A stretch of 64,000 bases of DNA from Anaeramoeba flamelloides (GCA_027625915.1 JANTQA010000036.1:12545001-12609000), one strand, 5' to 3'. Counted from the first letter of the stretch, positions 1-12,985 are shown. Notes: a model not told the origin generated them from the sequence alone. A program made the numbers and translations.

Positions 1-90
1 TATATGAAATTTTAACTCAAACCCCCCACTTAAATAGAAAATCACAAACTATTATTGTTTTCCAAGGCTTTTAAGTCTATTAAATCTTAT

Positions 91-96
91 ACACGT

Positions 97-140
<44 letters not shown>
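91..140. repeat. (AC)n/(AT)n microsatellite
   Basis: Alternating AC dinucleotides pass directly into about 16 AT dinucleotides. It is a simple-sequence repeat. A second TA run lies at about 338-361, so the two flank a 200 bp segment rich in CGAAAA/TTTTCG motifs. Confidence 0.9.
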
Positions 141-142
<2 letters not shown>

Positions 143-337
143 TTGTTTTTAAGTTTTTTCATTTGCGTTTTTTCACTTTCCAGAAACGAAAAGTATGATT
201 TCAAAAGAATTCGAGTACTTTTTCAAAAAAGAAAAAACGAAAACAACGAAAGAAACGAAAAAACATTAAAAAAAAGCGAAAAAACGCGATTTTATACATC
301 TTTTGTGTTTTTGAAACGAAAACTTGTATTACCTGTG

Positions 338-361
338 ATATATATATATATATATATATAT
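338..361. repeat. (TA)n microsatellite
   Basis: About twelve uninterrupted TA dinucleotides. Similar short TA arrays recur through the window (about 2395-2412, 4642-4657, 17588-17611, 32140-32155, 39762-39781). Confidence 0.9.
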
Positions 362-1906
362 GTCTTTATGAAGTTTAAATTAGAACTTTTTAGATCACTT
401 GAATCTATCAAGTGCCGAGGTTTGAAAAATAAGATTTGTTTTTTGAAATTCACTAATCAGTTACTTTGCTTTTTTTTTTTTTTTTTTTATTATTCAAAAA
501 TAAAAAACATTTAATAAGGTTAAAAAAAATATTCAAATAAAACTTGTTTGATCGAAAATTAAATGAATTATTTATTGAAATCAAATAGATGTTTGTAAAA
601 TTTCTGAAAAGGCTTCAATAAAATCTAAAATAATGAGAAGAAACTAGAATTAAACAACAAAGGTTTATTAAACAACAATTTTAATAATAATTTATAGACT
701 TTTGATCCTTTGCTTTCTTTTCAATAGATATTGTTTTTTTTCAAAGTGAAATTAATTGAAATTTTTATATATTATTGTATAAAATTAAAAAACAACAATA
801 AATCTTTTTGAAAGTTTCAATAATATCTTATCGAAAGTTCATTAAATAATAAAAAATATTTTAATGATTTAAAAGTATCTCTCAGCACAGATTCAAAATG
901 AAAAAAATCAAAGAAAAAGAAAATCAGCACTATAAAAAAAATGATTGTATCTTCATCTCTTTTTGAATAATAATTAATTTTATTAATGTTCATAATCATT
1001 TATTCTTAGACTCATCCAATTAAGATCTTTTTTGAAATTATAGAATTTTTTAATTATTTCTTGGTTGTTCTCTCTTCTGTTCTCTCTTTAATTTAACATT
1101 AAGGATATTTGTAACAACAATTTTTCTTATCGGAAAATAAGATTATTGGAATTTTTGTATAGAATCTCCCTAATTTCTGATTTTAACATGAATAAAAATA
1201 TTTTTCAGGATTTGACAATTATTCCTGAAAATATCTTTGCCAACTCAAAAATATAAGTTTTAATTTTTGTTCTATTATAAAAAATCTAAATAATATAGAA
1301 TATCCTTGCATAATTTTCCATATTGTTTAAGGGTTATGGATTTTTTCAACATTAATGAAATTGAAAATTTTTCTCAATTTATTTCAGGATTTTTTTAATT
1401 ATCTCAACTATTTTTTTTAGATTATCATAAATTTGTTGGTTATCAAGAAAAAAACACAAATTCATAATCTAGATTATTGTGAAAAGATAAATTAATCACT
1501 AATTTGCCAATTTGTGATGATAATTCTAATATTGCTGATAAATCTGTATTATATTTTATATTTTTTTTACTATTTTCGGAAAAAGTTTGTGATGTATTGA
1601 TATCTTTGATCAAAAAAGTAATTCGTAGACCTAAATTGATTAATTTTCCTTTAAAAGGACTTTATTTTTATTTATTTAGAGAAAAGGGTCATTAAAGATA
1701 ATTTATCAAATGTAAAAAAAGAGAAGGAGAAAATTAATATATATATATAAACTATTTTTCATAAATTTTGACTCACTTTATAATGTTAATGGGAGTTGTT
1801 TTGAGGCTTTATTCCAGTATTCTTAACAAAAATTATTTTCAAATTTTTGGATCAGAATCATTTTTTCTAATTTTTCAAATTTTAGTTTTGATTTTTCAAA
1901 TTTTTG

Positions 1907-1910
1907 TTTT

Positions 1911-1944
<34 letters not shown>

Positions 1945-2022
1945 CTTTTTCTTTTTCTTTTTTTTTTTTTTTCTTTTTCTTTTTTTTTCTTTTTCTTTTT
2001 CTTTTTTTTTCTTTTTTTTTTT
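1907..2022. repeat. 116 bp uninterrupted polypyrimidine tract
   Basis: The plus strand is pure T/C from about 1907 to 2022: poly-T broken by single C residues, often at 6-base spacing (CTTTTT units). Apparent poly-Phe or poly-Lys frames across it are artefacts of composition. Tracts like this can form triplex DNA, but no function is claimed. Confidence 0.85.
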
Positions 2023-2189
2023 AAAAAGATCATGTGGAAAAAAAAATAGATCTTCGAAAAGACAAATAATCACTAAGAAAATTGAGACTATGTAATGTCT
2101 TTGAAAATGGATTTAATTATTCATAAAAAATATTGTTGTTCAACTTTTTTTCAGTGAAAATTCAGTAATAAAAAAATGGGTAATGCTCA

Positions 2190-2384
2190 TTTCAAAAATT
2201 GTGACTCACTTTTTTTTTAGTTTTTGGTTTTTTTTTTTTAATTTTTAATATATCAGGCTTTTATAAATTTAGAATGACTTAAAAGTGAATTAAAAATCAT
2301 ATTGAGTTATTAATTGTTCTTGAATACTAAAGGATATTTTTTTTTTTTCAATTTATTATTTCAGGTGAGTCACAATTTTTGAAA
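2190..2384. mobile_element. M3 element: short inverted-repeat DNA element (MITE-like)
   Basis: A perfect 20 bp terminal inverted repeat, TTTCAAAAATTGTGACTCAC, opens the element, and its reverse complement closes it 195 bp later. The interior is AT-rich with no coding potential. A diverged reverse-oriented copy at about 31257-31450 shares the interior (ATATCCTTTAGTATTCAAGA and the GTGAATTA block), so this is a dispersed family. Size and structure fit a non-autonomous DNA transposon. No clear target-site duplication is visible. Confidence 0.6.
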
Positions 2385-2424
2385 AAGAGTTTATATATAT
2401 ATATATATATAATATTATCTTTTC

Positions 2425-2572
2425 CATAACCAAAATAGAAACTATCCGCGTCCTCGGACAGGAGGAGTCAAAACCCTATAGAAAGGTTATCGATTACAGA
2501 TAAAAATTCCACAATCTGTGATTAATAATTGATATTCCACAACTCTAATTGTGGGGCACTAGGTTCCCGAAT
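2425..2572. ncRNA. Candidate structured non-coding RNA of unknown type
   Basis: This is an isolated patch much richer in G and C than its surroundings, and it can fold into several hairpins. TCCTC (2451-2455) pairs with GAGGA (2462-2466). AACC pairs with GGTT across 2472-2488. ACAGAT pairs with ATCTGT (about 2496-2519). CCACAA (2537-2542) pairs with TTGTGG (2549-2554). A second CCACAAT at 2509-2515 could pair with the same TTGTGG instead, so two folds compete. No open reading frame crosses it. I compared it by eye with U1, U2, U4, U5 and U6 snRNAs, tRNA, 5S rRNA, SRP RNA and hammerhead motifs and found no convincing match. The strand is not resolved. Confidence 0.3.
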
Positions 2573-3415
2573 TTATATATTTTTAACTATTTTAAGTATT
2601 TTTTGTTAAAAGTTCTTTATTTTGCGAAATAAATGTTAATATTTATATGAATTAATAACTTGAAAACTTTCATTTTTAATAGAATGGAAAATTCATTCTC
2701 TCTATTATTTATTTTTTCTTGAATGAAAAATTATTCTGTTTAAAATAATTCTCTTTTGATTAAAATCGATCAATTCATGAAATGTTTTAATTATTTTGAG
2801 TTACCAAGGGTTATAATTAAATTTTTGTTTACAATCAAAACAGAAATAAAAATAATAAAAATAATAATAATTATTTAACAAGATCTTTCTTTGTAAATTT
2901 TAGGTTTAAAACCTCCTTTAAGTGGCTAGATTAAAATTTTAAATTGAAACAAATATGGATATTTTTACTAAAATCTAAAAAAAATCAAAAAGGTAATGGA
3001 TTGAAGAAACATTTATTTTTTAGTTAAATGATGAAAATCTCAAAAAAAAAATATTAATGCACCCACGTTAAGTAGATAAAAGGTATTACATTTTATTTGT
3101 TTTTCAAGAAAACAAAATTTTCGTTAAAACAAAACTCAAATACCAAACTGAGCCATATTATAAAAACAATAAATATTTGAAATAGTTTTACCAAACTTGT
3201 TATCTAATAAAATATTTCAAAAATAAAAATTAGTTTTTTTTTATGGTGTGTAAGTGCATTAAGAAGATTTTAAAAAGAAATATAAAAAAGAATTATTTTT
3301 TTTTTTTTTTTTTTAACAAATTTTCAAATACCTTGTACCAAAAGCTAAAAAAGTTTTAAAAAATTAAAATGATCAGAAAAAAAAAAATAAATATTAAAAG
3401 ATATAAAATGAAATA
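2573..3415. other. Gene-free spacer
   Basis: AT-rich sequence with poly-A and poly-T runs. Nothing coding is recognised. The right part presumably contains the 3' untranslated region of the Tra2-like gene, which ends at 3416 on the minus strand. Confidence 0.6.
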
Positions 3416-6400
3416 TTAATAATCATAATTATCACGATAACGATTTCTTCTTGGTGGGCTTCTACTTGGAGTTCTTCTATAGTTAGAACCATAGTTGTCT
3501 TTTTGTTCTCTCATGGAATATACTGGACTAGGACTTCTTTGATAAGATCTTCTATAACGAGGGCTTGGTGGTCGATAAGATCTTGGTGGTCTATAAGATC
3601 TTGGTGGATAATAAGGTCGTCTCCTTGAAAAGTCCATTCTTCTTCCTCTGTTTGAGTCATAAAATCCTATTGGGTAATCAATAATAAATTGAATAGAAAG
3701 GAAAGAATTTTGATTTGAAAAAAAAAAATATTAGAATATTGTAATTATAATTATAATTCAAGAAAAGATATTTATCGAATAAATATCCTTGGAATAGAAC
3801 AGAAAGATAATTTAATAATGAATAATCTGTATCGGGTTGAATAAAAATAATGTAATTCATTATCTTGAATTCAATCATAATTTGTTTAATCTGTTTTATT
3901 TGTTTTGTTTAAAGTAGCGGGGATATGTGATTTATAAATTGAGTTTGAAATTTTAAATTGTTGCTTGAAAATTAATTTTTTGAACTTTTATTAGATTATC
4001 TGTATTGTTTTAATTTATTTGGGAAATTATCGCTTATTATTTATTGTGTAGTGATTTTGTTTTTTTGTTCACTGTTTATTGTTTATTGTGAAATGTAAAT
4101 TATTTTTGTATCTTGTTTTGTTTTTTTGTAAACTGTTTATTGTTAATTGTATATTGTTAAATGTTAAACGTGTATTGTTAAATGTTAAATGTGTATTGTG
4201 AATTGTTTATTGTTAACTGTTTATTGTTTATTGTTTATTGTGTATTGCTAATTGTGAATTGTGAATTGTGAATTTTATTTGTATTTTGTATATTATGTTT
4301 CTTTTATTGTTGGTTTTTTTTGATTATCGTTTTTCTTCAAAAATCGGAAAAATGAAAAAAATGATATTGTTTAAAGTGAAAAACATCCTTGATCTGTAAA
4401 TCTAAATGGTTTTTTTTGTTGTTGTGTTTGTAAATTGTGGAGATGTTTTGTCTTATTTTCTCTCATTTTTTTGTTTGAATTATTGGATTTAAACTTTTGA
4501 GATTGTTTTTTCCGGATTGATTATTGACTCCAGAATGTGAATTACATTCATTATATCTATAAATCTATATATGTATTCATTCACTAAATACAATTTGAAA
4601 ACAAATTATAAATTAATCAAAAGATAAATTTCAATTGTTGATATATATATATATATACGATTAGATATAGATAATTTTATGTTTATTTATGAATTGTCAA
4701 AATAAATGTTGTATTATTTGTAATTATGAAAAAGAGACTGAATATTTTATTTAAAACTTATTTTGTGAATAAGATCTAAAAAGTTAAAAAATAAGAATAA
4801 TTAAAAATATAGAAAATAAAAAATTAATTATTCGAAATTTAATCCAATTATTAGATTGTTTTGATTTTTATTTAAAATATTTTTTTTTTTCAGAAAATAA
4901 AAATGTTATAAATTTTATCAAAATGTACAAGATAATTGTGTACAAAAAGTTATCTTTATCTTAATTTATAACTTGTAAAATATTTCTCTGATATAATTTT
5001 TTAAAAAAATAATTATTTTGTTTGTGAATTGAAAATTTTCTCGGTTTAGTGGTATCTATCTTTTGAGTTTTGAGTTTATTAAAAGAATATGTTTTGCTGA
5101 AAACAAAGAAATATATTTGTTAATTTAATCATTCAACGAGTTGAAAATTTTGATTAAAACATTTATTTTTAGTTATAAAAAATAAAACTAGCAATTGTTT
5201 TGAATCTTTTAAAAAATTTGTAAATACAAGTTTAGGAATTGAAAAAGTGCTGTCAAGTGAAATCAAGCACCATAGGCTGCTAACGACAGTTTTTTTTAAT
5301 TTTTGAAATAAAAAAAACCGAATTACACTTTTCCAGTATTCAAAAGAATAGAGAAAAATCAAAAATTTTACTCAATTCGTTTAAATTCTGGAAAAGCTAA
5401 TTACAGTTTGTTTTAATTCTTGTTTTTTCGAAAATTAATTGATTTTCTGATCGAAACAAAAATTAAAAAAAAAAACTAAAGTAGAGTGCTAACGAAGGTT
5501 TTTTTTAAATTTTGAAATAAAAAGAAAATTTTTGAAATTACTCTATTCTTATAAATTCTGGAAAACCGAATTTAGCTTTCTTTTTATTTGTAAAATCAAT
5601 AGATGTTCAAAGATTTTCTTGAATTTTCTTATTTATCTGTTAAGTGTTCTAGGTTTTTTTGAGGTTTTCTATTTTATTTCTGAAGTGTTCTACGTTTTTT
5701 TGAGGTTTTCTATTTTATTTCGAAAATCCTTAGATTTTCGAAATAAATAGAAAACTCAAAAAAACCTAACAAAAATCTATTGATTTTCCAAATAAACAGA
5801 AAACTCAAGAAAACCTAAAGGTGGTTTTCCAGAACTCAAAAGAATATCATAAAATCTTTGATTTTATGATATTCTTGTAAATTCTGGAAAAGCTAACTGC
5901 AATTTTTTTTAATTTAAGAAATAAACTGAAAATTAAATAAATTTTCGTTTTATTTCACAAAGTAAAAAAAACCTAACAACAAATAAGAGGAATGAAAAAC
6001 TCCTCTCTTATATTACAATATAAAAAAAAAAAAAATTTTTTTTTATTTCCATTTTTCTTTTAACATACTCATACATAATATCTCCAAAATAAGTAAATTT
6101 GAAGAATCGAATATTTTTTTTAACTTTTAAATCCCTAGAAAAAGTAATATTTTTCAAATCATTGAATTTTTTGAATTTGAATCTTCAAAAATGAAAATAA
6201 TTATCAAAGTGGACAAAGTTAGTATTTAAGTGGGAAGAATTTAAATAAATTAGTAATCCACAAATCAAATGATAAATCCTAATCTTGATTATACTTTTTT
6301 AAAATAAATTATTTTTAAAGAAATTAACACTTTTTTTTTGGGATTATTATTTGTACCAAATGTAAAATTTTCTTTACAAATGAATTAAAAATTAAGAATT

Positions 6401-8828
6401 GTTTTTAAAATCTTATTGAATTATAGTAACTAATTAATAAAGCTTTAATAGTAAGATACACAAATTAAAAAATAAAGTGTAAAAATGTTTTCTTTCAATC
6501 ATATTCTATGCTTAAAATGTAAGTTTATTTGTTGTTATTCAAAACAAAAATAATTCTCGTCTAATAAAACAAATAGTCCAAAAATAATCAATATAATTTT
6601 CATTTTTTTTTTATTTTCCTTTTCCCCCTTGAAATCACTTGATCAAAAGAAAAAAAAGCGAATAAACTTTTATTTTGAATGTGATGTTTTTTGATGGGTA
6701 ACGACAGAATCAATTATCCATAAAAATAATTTTTTTTAATCAGGAAAAATAATTCTCAGACTTCAAATAGGATTAAGATCACTTATATACACCAATGTTA
6801 TGTTCAAAAAAAAACTTTATTTTTTTTTTTTTGCAACTATTTTACTTATTGAATATAAATTGTAGAAAGGCTTTTCCGAGTTTTAATTTATGGGAAAAAT
6901 ACGATCTCAACAATGGAAATTTCCAACATATTATTTTTATGAAGTTTCGTTTCAAAAAAAAAAATCAAAAATAAAATTCAAGTCTATAGGGTATTGTAAA
7001 AAATGAATAAGAAAAAATGATAAAAGTCTTTAAATGCTCGTAGAAAAAAGCTTTTGTTTTGAAAAAGTACAACCAAAATAAATTTTTCAAAAATAATACT
7101 CTGTTCTGTTCAAAAAAAAAAATCAATTCAATGTTTAAAATAAAATCGCTGTAAAAAAGTTTGACCAAAAAATTTGTAAGTTCTGGAAATAGGTATATTT
7201 AATTTTGTAAACAGTTTTATAGATACTATTAGAAAAACTTTTTGGTTGTCACAATTTTTAAAATGACTCTTATTTAATTTTTGGGAGATAAGATTTGAAT
7301 AATCTTATCATTTTTATATTAAGTTAAAATTGATTGCAATCTCCCATCCTTAATGACTTTTTTTGTTTTCTTTAAATATAGAAAACAATCTAGAAAATCA
7401 AATAAACTAACACCAAAAACATATATCAAATAAAAATTAGAAAAATCTAGAATTTGCAAAGCTATTTTTAAAAAAAACTGACGAATAAGAATTTAAAAAG
7501 TTGTTGCTCAAACTGTTTAATTCACTCTTTTAAGCGGTTTTCGAGCTACCTTTTAGCTTTTGATACACTTTTTGAAATAATTTTATTACTCACTTTTTTA
7601 AAACAGCCGTATCATAAAATCTCTTTGAAGGTTTTTACATATTTTTTTTTGTTGTGTTAGTTTGTCTTTTCAATTAGTAGATTTTCAAAAATCTTAGAAA
7701 AGAGATATTTTTGTTCCCACTCGATTAAAACTCATTCTTACAAAAGTTGTTATTTCAAAGATCATACCTGAAAGATCATTTTGTATTGGCAAAATACAAG
7801 GAACCAATTATTGTAAGGAATCAGGTGATTAAAAAAAAAAAAAAAAAAAAAGCAGATATTTACAAGAAAAGGAGCACAAAACAAGGTGAAAAGAAAAAGT
7901 TTCAAATCGAAATGAACAGTAGTTTTGAAAAATGAAATCAAAATTAATGAAAAAATAAAAAATAAAAAAAAATGGTTACTTTTTTTTCCAAGATAAATTC
8001 CTGGTGAGTTTCTTCTTGCGATTTGTCTTTTGGATAGTTCAACAATAATTGGTTGTCGATCAAGTTCTTTGTTGTTTAAAACCTCGATTGCCTCTTGTGC
8101 TTCTTGGGATGTGGACATTGTGATAAAGCCAAATCCCCTTGAAAGATTTGTTTTAGGCTCTCGAACCAAGTTTACATTCACAACCTTTCCGACCTCTTCA
8201 AAAAAGTGTTTTAGATCATCCTCATTAACACGATACGAGAGCTTTGTTACATACAAACAAGTCCCAGTGTTTACTCTATTGAAATTTGATAAAAAAATTA
8301 AATGAAAAATTTTTGTTTTTTAATTTTTTCAAAAACAAACAAACAATCAAAAAAAAAAAAAAAAAAAAATTGTTACGATTCATCATTTTCTCTAAAAGTT
8401 CTTCTGTTTCTTATTGGAGAAAAACTTGGACTTCGGTGACGTGAGTGGCGGTATTTTTCGATTTCTGGAGAAAAATGACGTTTTTCTTTTTCTCTGGAAT
8501 CGTATTTGTTTCTTGGGCTTAAAGAACCGTTACGAGATCTTTTCGATTCGAGACTGGATCTCCTAGATTCTCTTTTTTCATTTTCATATTCGCGTGAGTA
8601 TTGGTAATCTTTTTCTTTTTCTTTTTCGTTTTCTCTTTCTGGCTCTCTTTCTTTTTCGGTTTCTCTTTCTCGGCTTCTTCCTCTTTCTTTTCTTCTCTCT
8701 CTGTGTTTTTCTCTTTCTCTTTCTCTTTCTCTTTCTTTGCTTCTTTCACGGCTTTTTTGTCGTTCAAGGCTATTTTCTTTTTCGTAGTTTACTCTTTCTC
8801 TTCGTTCATACTCAGGTGAGCTTGACAT
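3416..8828 (-). CDS. Tra2-like SR splicing factor (three exons)
   Basis: Exons on the minus strand are 8828-8377, 8275-7980 and 3666-3416. They join in frame to give 332 residues. The start chosen is the ATG at 8828 (MSSSPEYERRER), which opens an Arg/Ser/Glu-rich domain of about 150 residues. One RRM follows at about 156-232, with RNP2 LYVTKL at 158-163 and RNP1 RGFGFITM at 197-204. Next come PGIYLGKK (about 242-249), the linker typical of Tra2 proteins, and a C-terminal RS/Tyr/Pro tail. RS1-RRM-RS2 order plus that linker is diagnostic of Tra2, a nuclear protein that binds exonic enhancers and promotes exon inclusion. Donors are GTAACA and GTAACC and both acceptors end in TAG. The first intron is 101 bp and the second 4313 bp. 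The long intron carries a tandem array and a foldback element. I saw no further exon in it but cannot exclude one. Confidence 0.85.
4055..4275. repeat. Degenerate TTTATTG-type minisatellite in the Tra2-like intron
   Basis: On the plus strand, about 220 bp is built from variants of a 7-10 base unit: TGTTTATTG, TGTTAATTG, TGTTAAATG, TGTGAATTG. It ends in three consecutive TGTGAATT units. It lies wholly inside the second intron of the Tra2-like gene. It looks like slippage-generated satellite sequence. Confidence 0.75.
5240..5985. mobile_element. Foldback-family element, largest left copy
   Basis: The segment consists of repeated modules, many present in both orientations. One is a TTCTGGAAAAGCTAA block with its complement GTTTTCCAGAA. 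Another is an AGGTTTTTTTGAGGTTTTC block with its complement GAAAACTCAAAAAAACCT. A third is a GAAATAAACTGAAAAT block. Local palindromes include ATCATAAAATC/GATTTTATGAT near 5846-5875. The same modules recur at about 11865-12130, 17805-18150 and 29005-29720. No reading frame is shared, so I treat it as a non-autonomous foldback-type repeat. It lies in the large intron of the Tra2-like gene. Confidence 0.6.
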
Positions 8829-11800
8829 TTGGATAAATAAAAATAAACAATAATATTTTTTGAAGAACAAATAATAAAAAAATAAAAAATAAAAATGTTG
8901 GAAAATATTTTAAGGGATTAGTAACCAGGATTTGTTTTTTGCCCAAAAGGTAATAATCAACTTATTTACATAATAATTCACTGAAACAGGACATGTTAAC
9001 TGCTTTAATCTGCTTTCAAAAAATAATTTAGTATTTTAAAAAGGCTTCATTTTATCTGTTTAAATTTTTCAATAAAAAGATCTGGATCCTTTTTTGTTTT
9101 TTGGATTTTTGGATCAATTACAAAAAAGAAAAATTTGTAAAACATTTTATTTTTATGAAATCTCACTATAGTAAGTTCTGATAGTTTGTATGGAATAATA
9201 AAATTTAAAATGTGATCTTATTTGAAAAAAATACAAGAAAATAAAACCAATTATGAAACCTTTTAGATCTGAAAAAATTGATCACTCATTTTTAATTTAC
9301 AGATATTCATTTACTTTTAACTAATTTAAAAGATTAAAAAACATTTTTTTAATCAAGTATAATTGATCAATAATCAATAGTCATACTTTGAATAAGTTAT
9401 TATAAAATAATTATTATTTTTTTTTTAATTTAATTATTCTTGGGTATTTATGATATTAGTTTGAAATAGAATACGAAAATTTGAGAAATAATAAACTCAA
9501 TTTCAAAAATTCGGGTATATTTAAAGTATTTCAAAGAATAGAAATACTAAAATTACATCCAATTTGGAAATAATTTTGATTTACAAACTATTTTTAACAT
9601 TTTTTGTCTTTTTATTTTAATATTTTCATTTAATTTAAATTTGGATACATAACATATTTTTTTAGATTAGGAATTTTTTTTGCAATGATTAATTGAAAGA
9701 TATAGCTATTGAATTTGTTAAATTGAAAAACGACATATAATTGGTTGATGGTATTTTATCTTTTGGTAGATCAATATTTGTAGATTAAATTTGAACAAAT
9801 TTGCAAAAAAAGTTGTGTTCTGTACATTTCATCACTTAGAAATATCATTTTTAAATTTTTCGTTTTTTATTTTTTCATTATTACTGAGCAAATTAAACAA
9901 GATATAATATTAATTTTGGAAAAATATAATAAATTGTGTTTTTTTTTTTTCTTTTTTGATTTTTAATATACAGTAAATTTTAGAATGGTGTTTCTTTAAA
10001 CATATTGAAAGGTTTAATTGTGTGTATTATTACCTATTCACTAAAATAATCAAAATAATTTTATTAACTTTTATTTAAGAATAATTAAATTTGTAAGTTT
10101 CTATTTCCCTTTTAACTTTTATTTTATAGACTTAAAAAAAGTCTCATGCTACTATTTTTAATACGATAATTTGGTTATTTTTCTCATATTATTTTGGTCA
10201 AATAAGTGTAAAATATGATTCAAAATATGGGTCGAGTAAAAAATATTATAATTTTTTCAAATTTAAAATAATTATTGATTTTTTTTTTGAAATTAATTGT
10301 TTTTGAATCGCAAATCCTTTTAATATATAGAATATTTTTTTTATTTTTGAAGAATAAATTTGTATATTTTCTCAACTGAGGAGGAAAATCTTTTTTGATA
10401 TAAGAAAATAAAGATTTTTACAATAAATAAAAAGTAAAAAATTTTCATATTATTAAAATTGTTATTATAATCACAATAATACAATTTCATTCAAATTGGA
10501 AATAATTTGGATTCTTGAAAGGTAGAAAAATCATATTTTCATCTTTTATTGTTTTTGTTTTTAATTCAATTTTTTGAATTACTTAACTTGTTTCATTTGA
10601 TCAATTTATTTTTAGAAAAGTTGATATTATATTAAATTTAAGTTCTTTCGAAATAGAAGAATTTAAATAAATTTATTTTATAGTCTCTAACCTTTAGATT
10701 AATCAATAATCTTAATATATTTTTTACAAATTAACAAATTCATTTTTTTTTTGTTCTCTCTTCATTTTTTTAAAAAAAGTCTTGATTTATTTAGGATTGA
10801 CAATTAATTATTTTTTGTTTTGTGAGTATTGTAGTTTATAAACAATTGTTAAAATTTCAATTAGTGAATGGTTCTAATTTGGTATTTCTTCTGAGAGTTA
10901 TTAAATAAGTTTGTTTTTCAAAAATTGAATTTTGGTAAGTTAAAAATTTTGTATTTGAGTACAATTAAAAATATATTGAATTTTTTACTTTTTGAAAATT
11001 TTCAAAATGGATCAATCTTTTAAAATCAATTATTCATTTCTTAAAAATAACTTTTAAGTTAGATTTTTTTTTTTTTTTGGTATCAAATTGTTACTTCATT
11101 TTTCAATTTCCAGATGTGTTAATTTTTTTTAAAATTTGACATCAAGATATGTTATTGTTTTTTTGTTACTTTCCTTGGAGTTATTAATGTTACAACAGAT
11201 TCATCTATAATTATTTTGCCTGTAATTGAAAATAATTCATTTACGTGGTCTATTATTCAAAAACCTCTAAAAAATCAATTATAAATATTATTTAACAATA
11301 AATAATTCTTTTTTTATTAATGATCACCATTAAAAATTCACATAGGGAATTTTTTTTAAAAAATTACTTTTCCAAATATACAAACAGAAACCAATCTAAC
11401 CTTTTTTTTCTTCTTAAATAAACCAAGAATTAAATCCTCCAAAACAATTATTCTTTCAATTTTTAAATTTAAGGTCTTAGAATAGCATGAAAAAATACAA
11501 TTGAAAAACAAAGGTAGACAAAAATATTCTGTTCATTGTACTTTAATCTTGGATAATAAAGTTTATTCGTAATATAATGAAAATTCTAGTTCTTAATAAT
11601 TCATGGCACTATTGGTTTTATTGTTGTTCGTATAACCACCTTTATAAAAAGTCTCTAGTCAAGAAAAAATGTTTTTTTTCTTGGGTAAGAAATTCCAAAT
11701 AAACTGATGGATGAATGTTAGTTTAATTCAACTTGGTGGTATTCACTGTGATACATAATAACGAATAGTTTTAAAAATGTTCTACACATCTAATAAAACT

Positions 11801-11864
11801 GAAATAGAGAAGAAAAAAAAATCCTTATGAAAATTATTATTGCCCGTAGAGTATCCTAGGGTGA

Positions 11865-12130
11865 CTAGCTTTTCTTGAGGTTTTCTGTTTTATATGTAAA
11901 ATAGAAAATCTATCGATTTTCGTTAGGTTTTTTTTACTTTTGGAAATAAACAGAAAAGTCAAGAAAAGTCAACTGCTGTTTTCCAGAATTCTAAAGAATA
12001 GAGAAAAATCAGAGATTTTGCTGAATTCTTTTGAATTTTGGAAAAGCTAACGTCGGTTTTTTTTACTATTTCAAATAAACTGATAAATTTCTTAAATTTT
12101 CTATTTATTTCAAATATTAAAAAAAATTTA
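11865..12130. mobile_element. Foldback-family element, second copy
   Basis: It shares modules with the 5240-5985 copy: TTCTTGAGGTTTTCTG, an ATCTATCGATTTTCGTTAGG block, AAATAAACAGAAAA, TTTTCCAGAATTC and TTTTGGAAAAGCTAACG. Several occur as inverted pairs. The copy is shorter than those at 5.2 and 29 kb. Confidence 0.55.
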
Positions 12131-12985
12131 ACTATAAAATTATACGAAAATATTTTTTCAAATTTAAAAAAATAAATAATTCTTTAATAGTCAAAATAAT
12201 TGATTCCCTATTGGAAAGATATTTATTAAATTTAAAATACGCTTCGAAATATAATTATAACCTCTTAATTGTGAAAAAAAAAAATTCAAATTTTTTACTT
12301 AAATTTTGAAAAAAAATCTTAATAGAACCTGGAAAATAGATTTTCCAACTTAAATTGCAAAATATCTTGAAAAATAATTTTTGACCAAAGATCTTTTATT
12401 AGCCAATGGTGTTTATTATAATTGAAGTTATTAAAAGTGAAAAATTAGCAAATGTTTGATTTTTTTTTGAAAAAAGTTTTTCCGGATCGTGTTAGTCTAA
12501 AATTATTAACATAAAAAACCCCAAGACTGGTTTCTTTTTGTTTTCTTTTTATACAGCTAATTGATTTTATCAATTTATTTTCAATATTTCCGAAAATAAT
12601 TATGTAAATATTATGACTGAACTAATTAATTAATTGTTATCAAAAATCCAATTTTTTAGCAACTAATCCACATTTCAAGATAAATTAAAGAAAGATATTT
12701 TGAAACTTTGGATTCTGAATATTGAAATAATCAAACATTTAAATTTGTCTGAAAACTCTCGATTTTTTTCAAAAATTGTTGGGTTTTTTCACAAAACAAA
12801 GATGATTTTTAATTGATGAGATCAACTATGACTACTGTTTTTCAAAATCAATTTTTTGTGAGAACTTTAAGTCATGGATCATGGTTACGATTAACACTCA
12901 ATAGCAGCATATTCTCATTTTGCAACTTTTCTGTGGTTGGCTATAATCTCTTACGAAAAAATTAATTTTGTTTTTTTCTTTCAGG

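Larger units (their letters stand above)
1..2189. other. Gene-free AT-rich left flank with simple repeats
   Basis: I see no supportable gene here. The reading frames present are made of homopolymers, or start at TTG with low-complexity translations. The stretch holds two AC/AT microsatellites, a loose inverted arrangement of CGTTTT/AAAACG-rich sequence between them (about 141-345), and a long pyrimidine run. A solo fragment near 1758-1785 (TTTTGACTCAC) resembles one end of the M3 element that follows. Confidence 0.6.

Noticed and set aside
1768-2095. Overlapping poly-Phe and poly-Lys open frames
   Set aside because: They are translations of the 1907-2022 polypyrimidine tract and carry no conserved sequence.
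8519-8836. Alternative frames across the first Tra2-like exon
   Set aside because: They are shadows of the repetitive RS/RE-coding DNA. Only the minus-strand frame starting at 8828 joins the RRM exon in frame.
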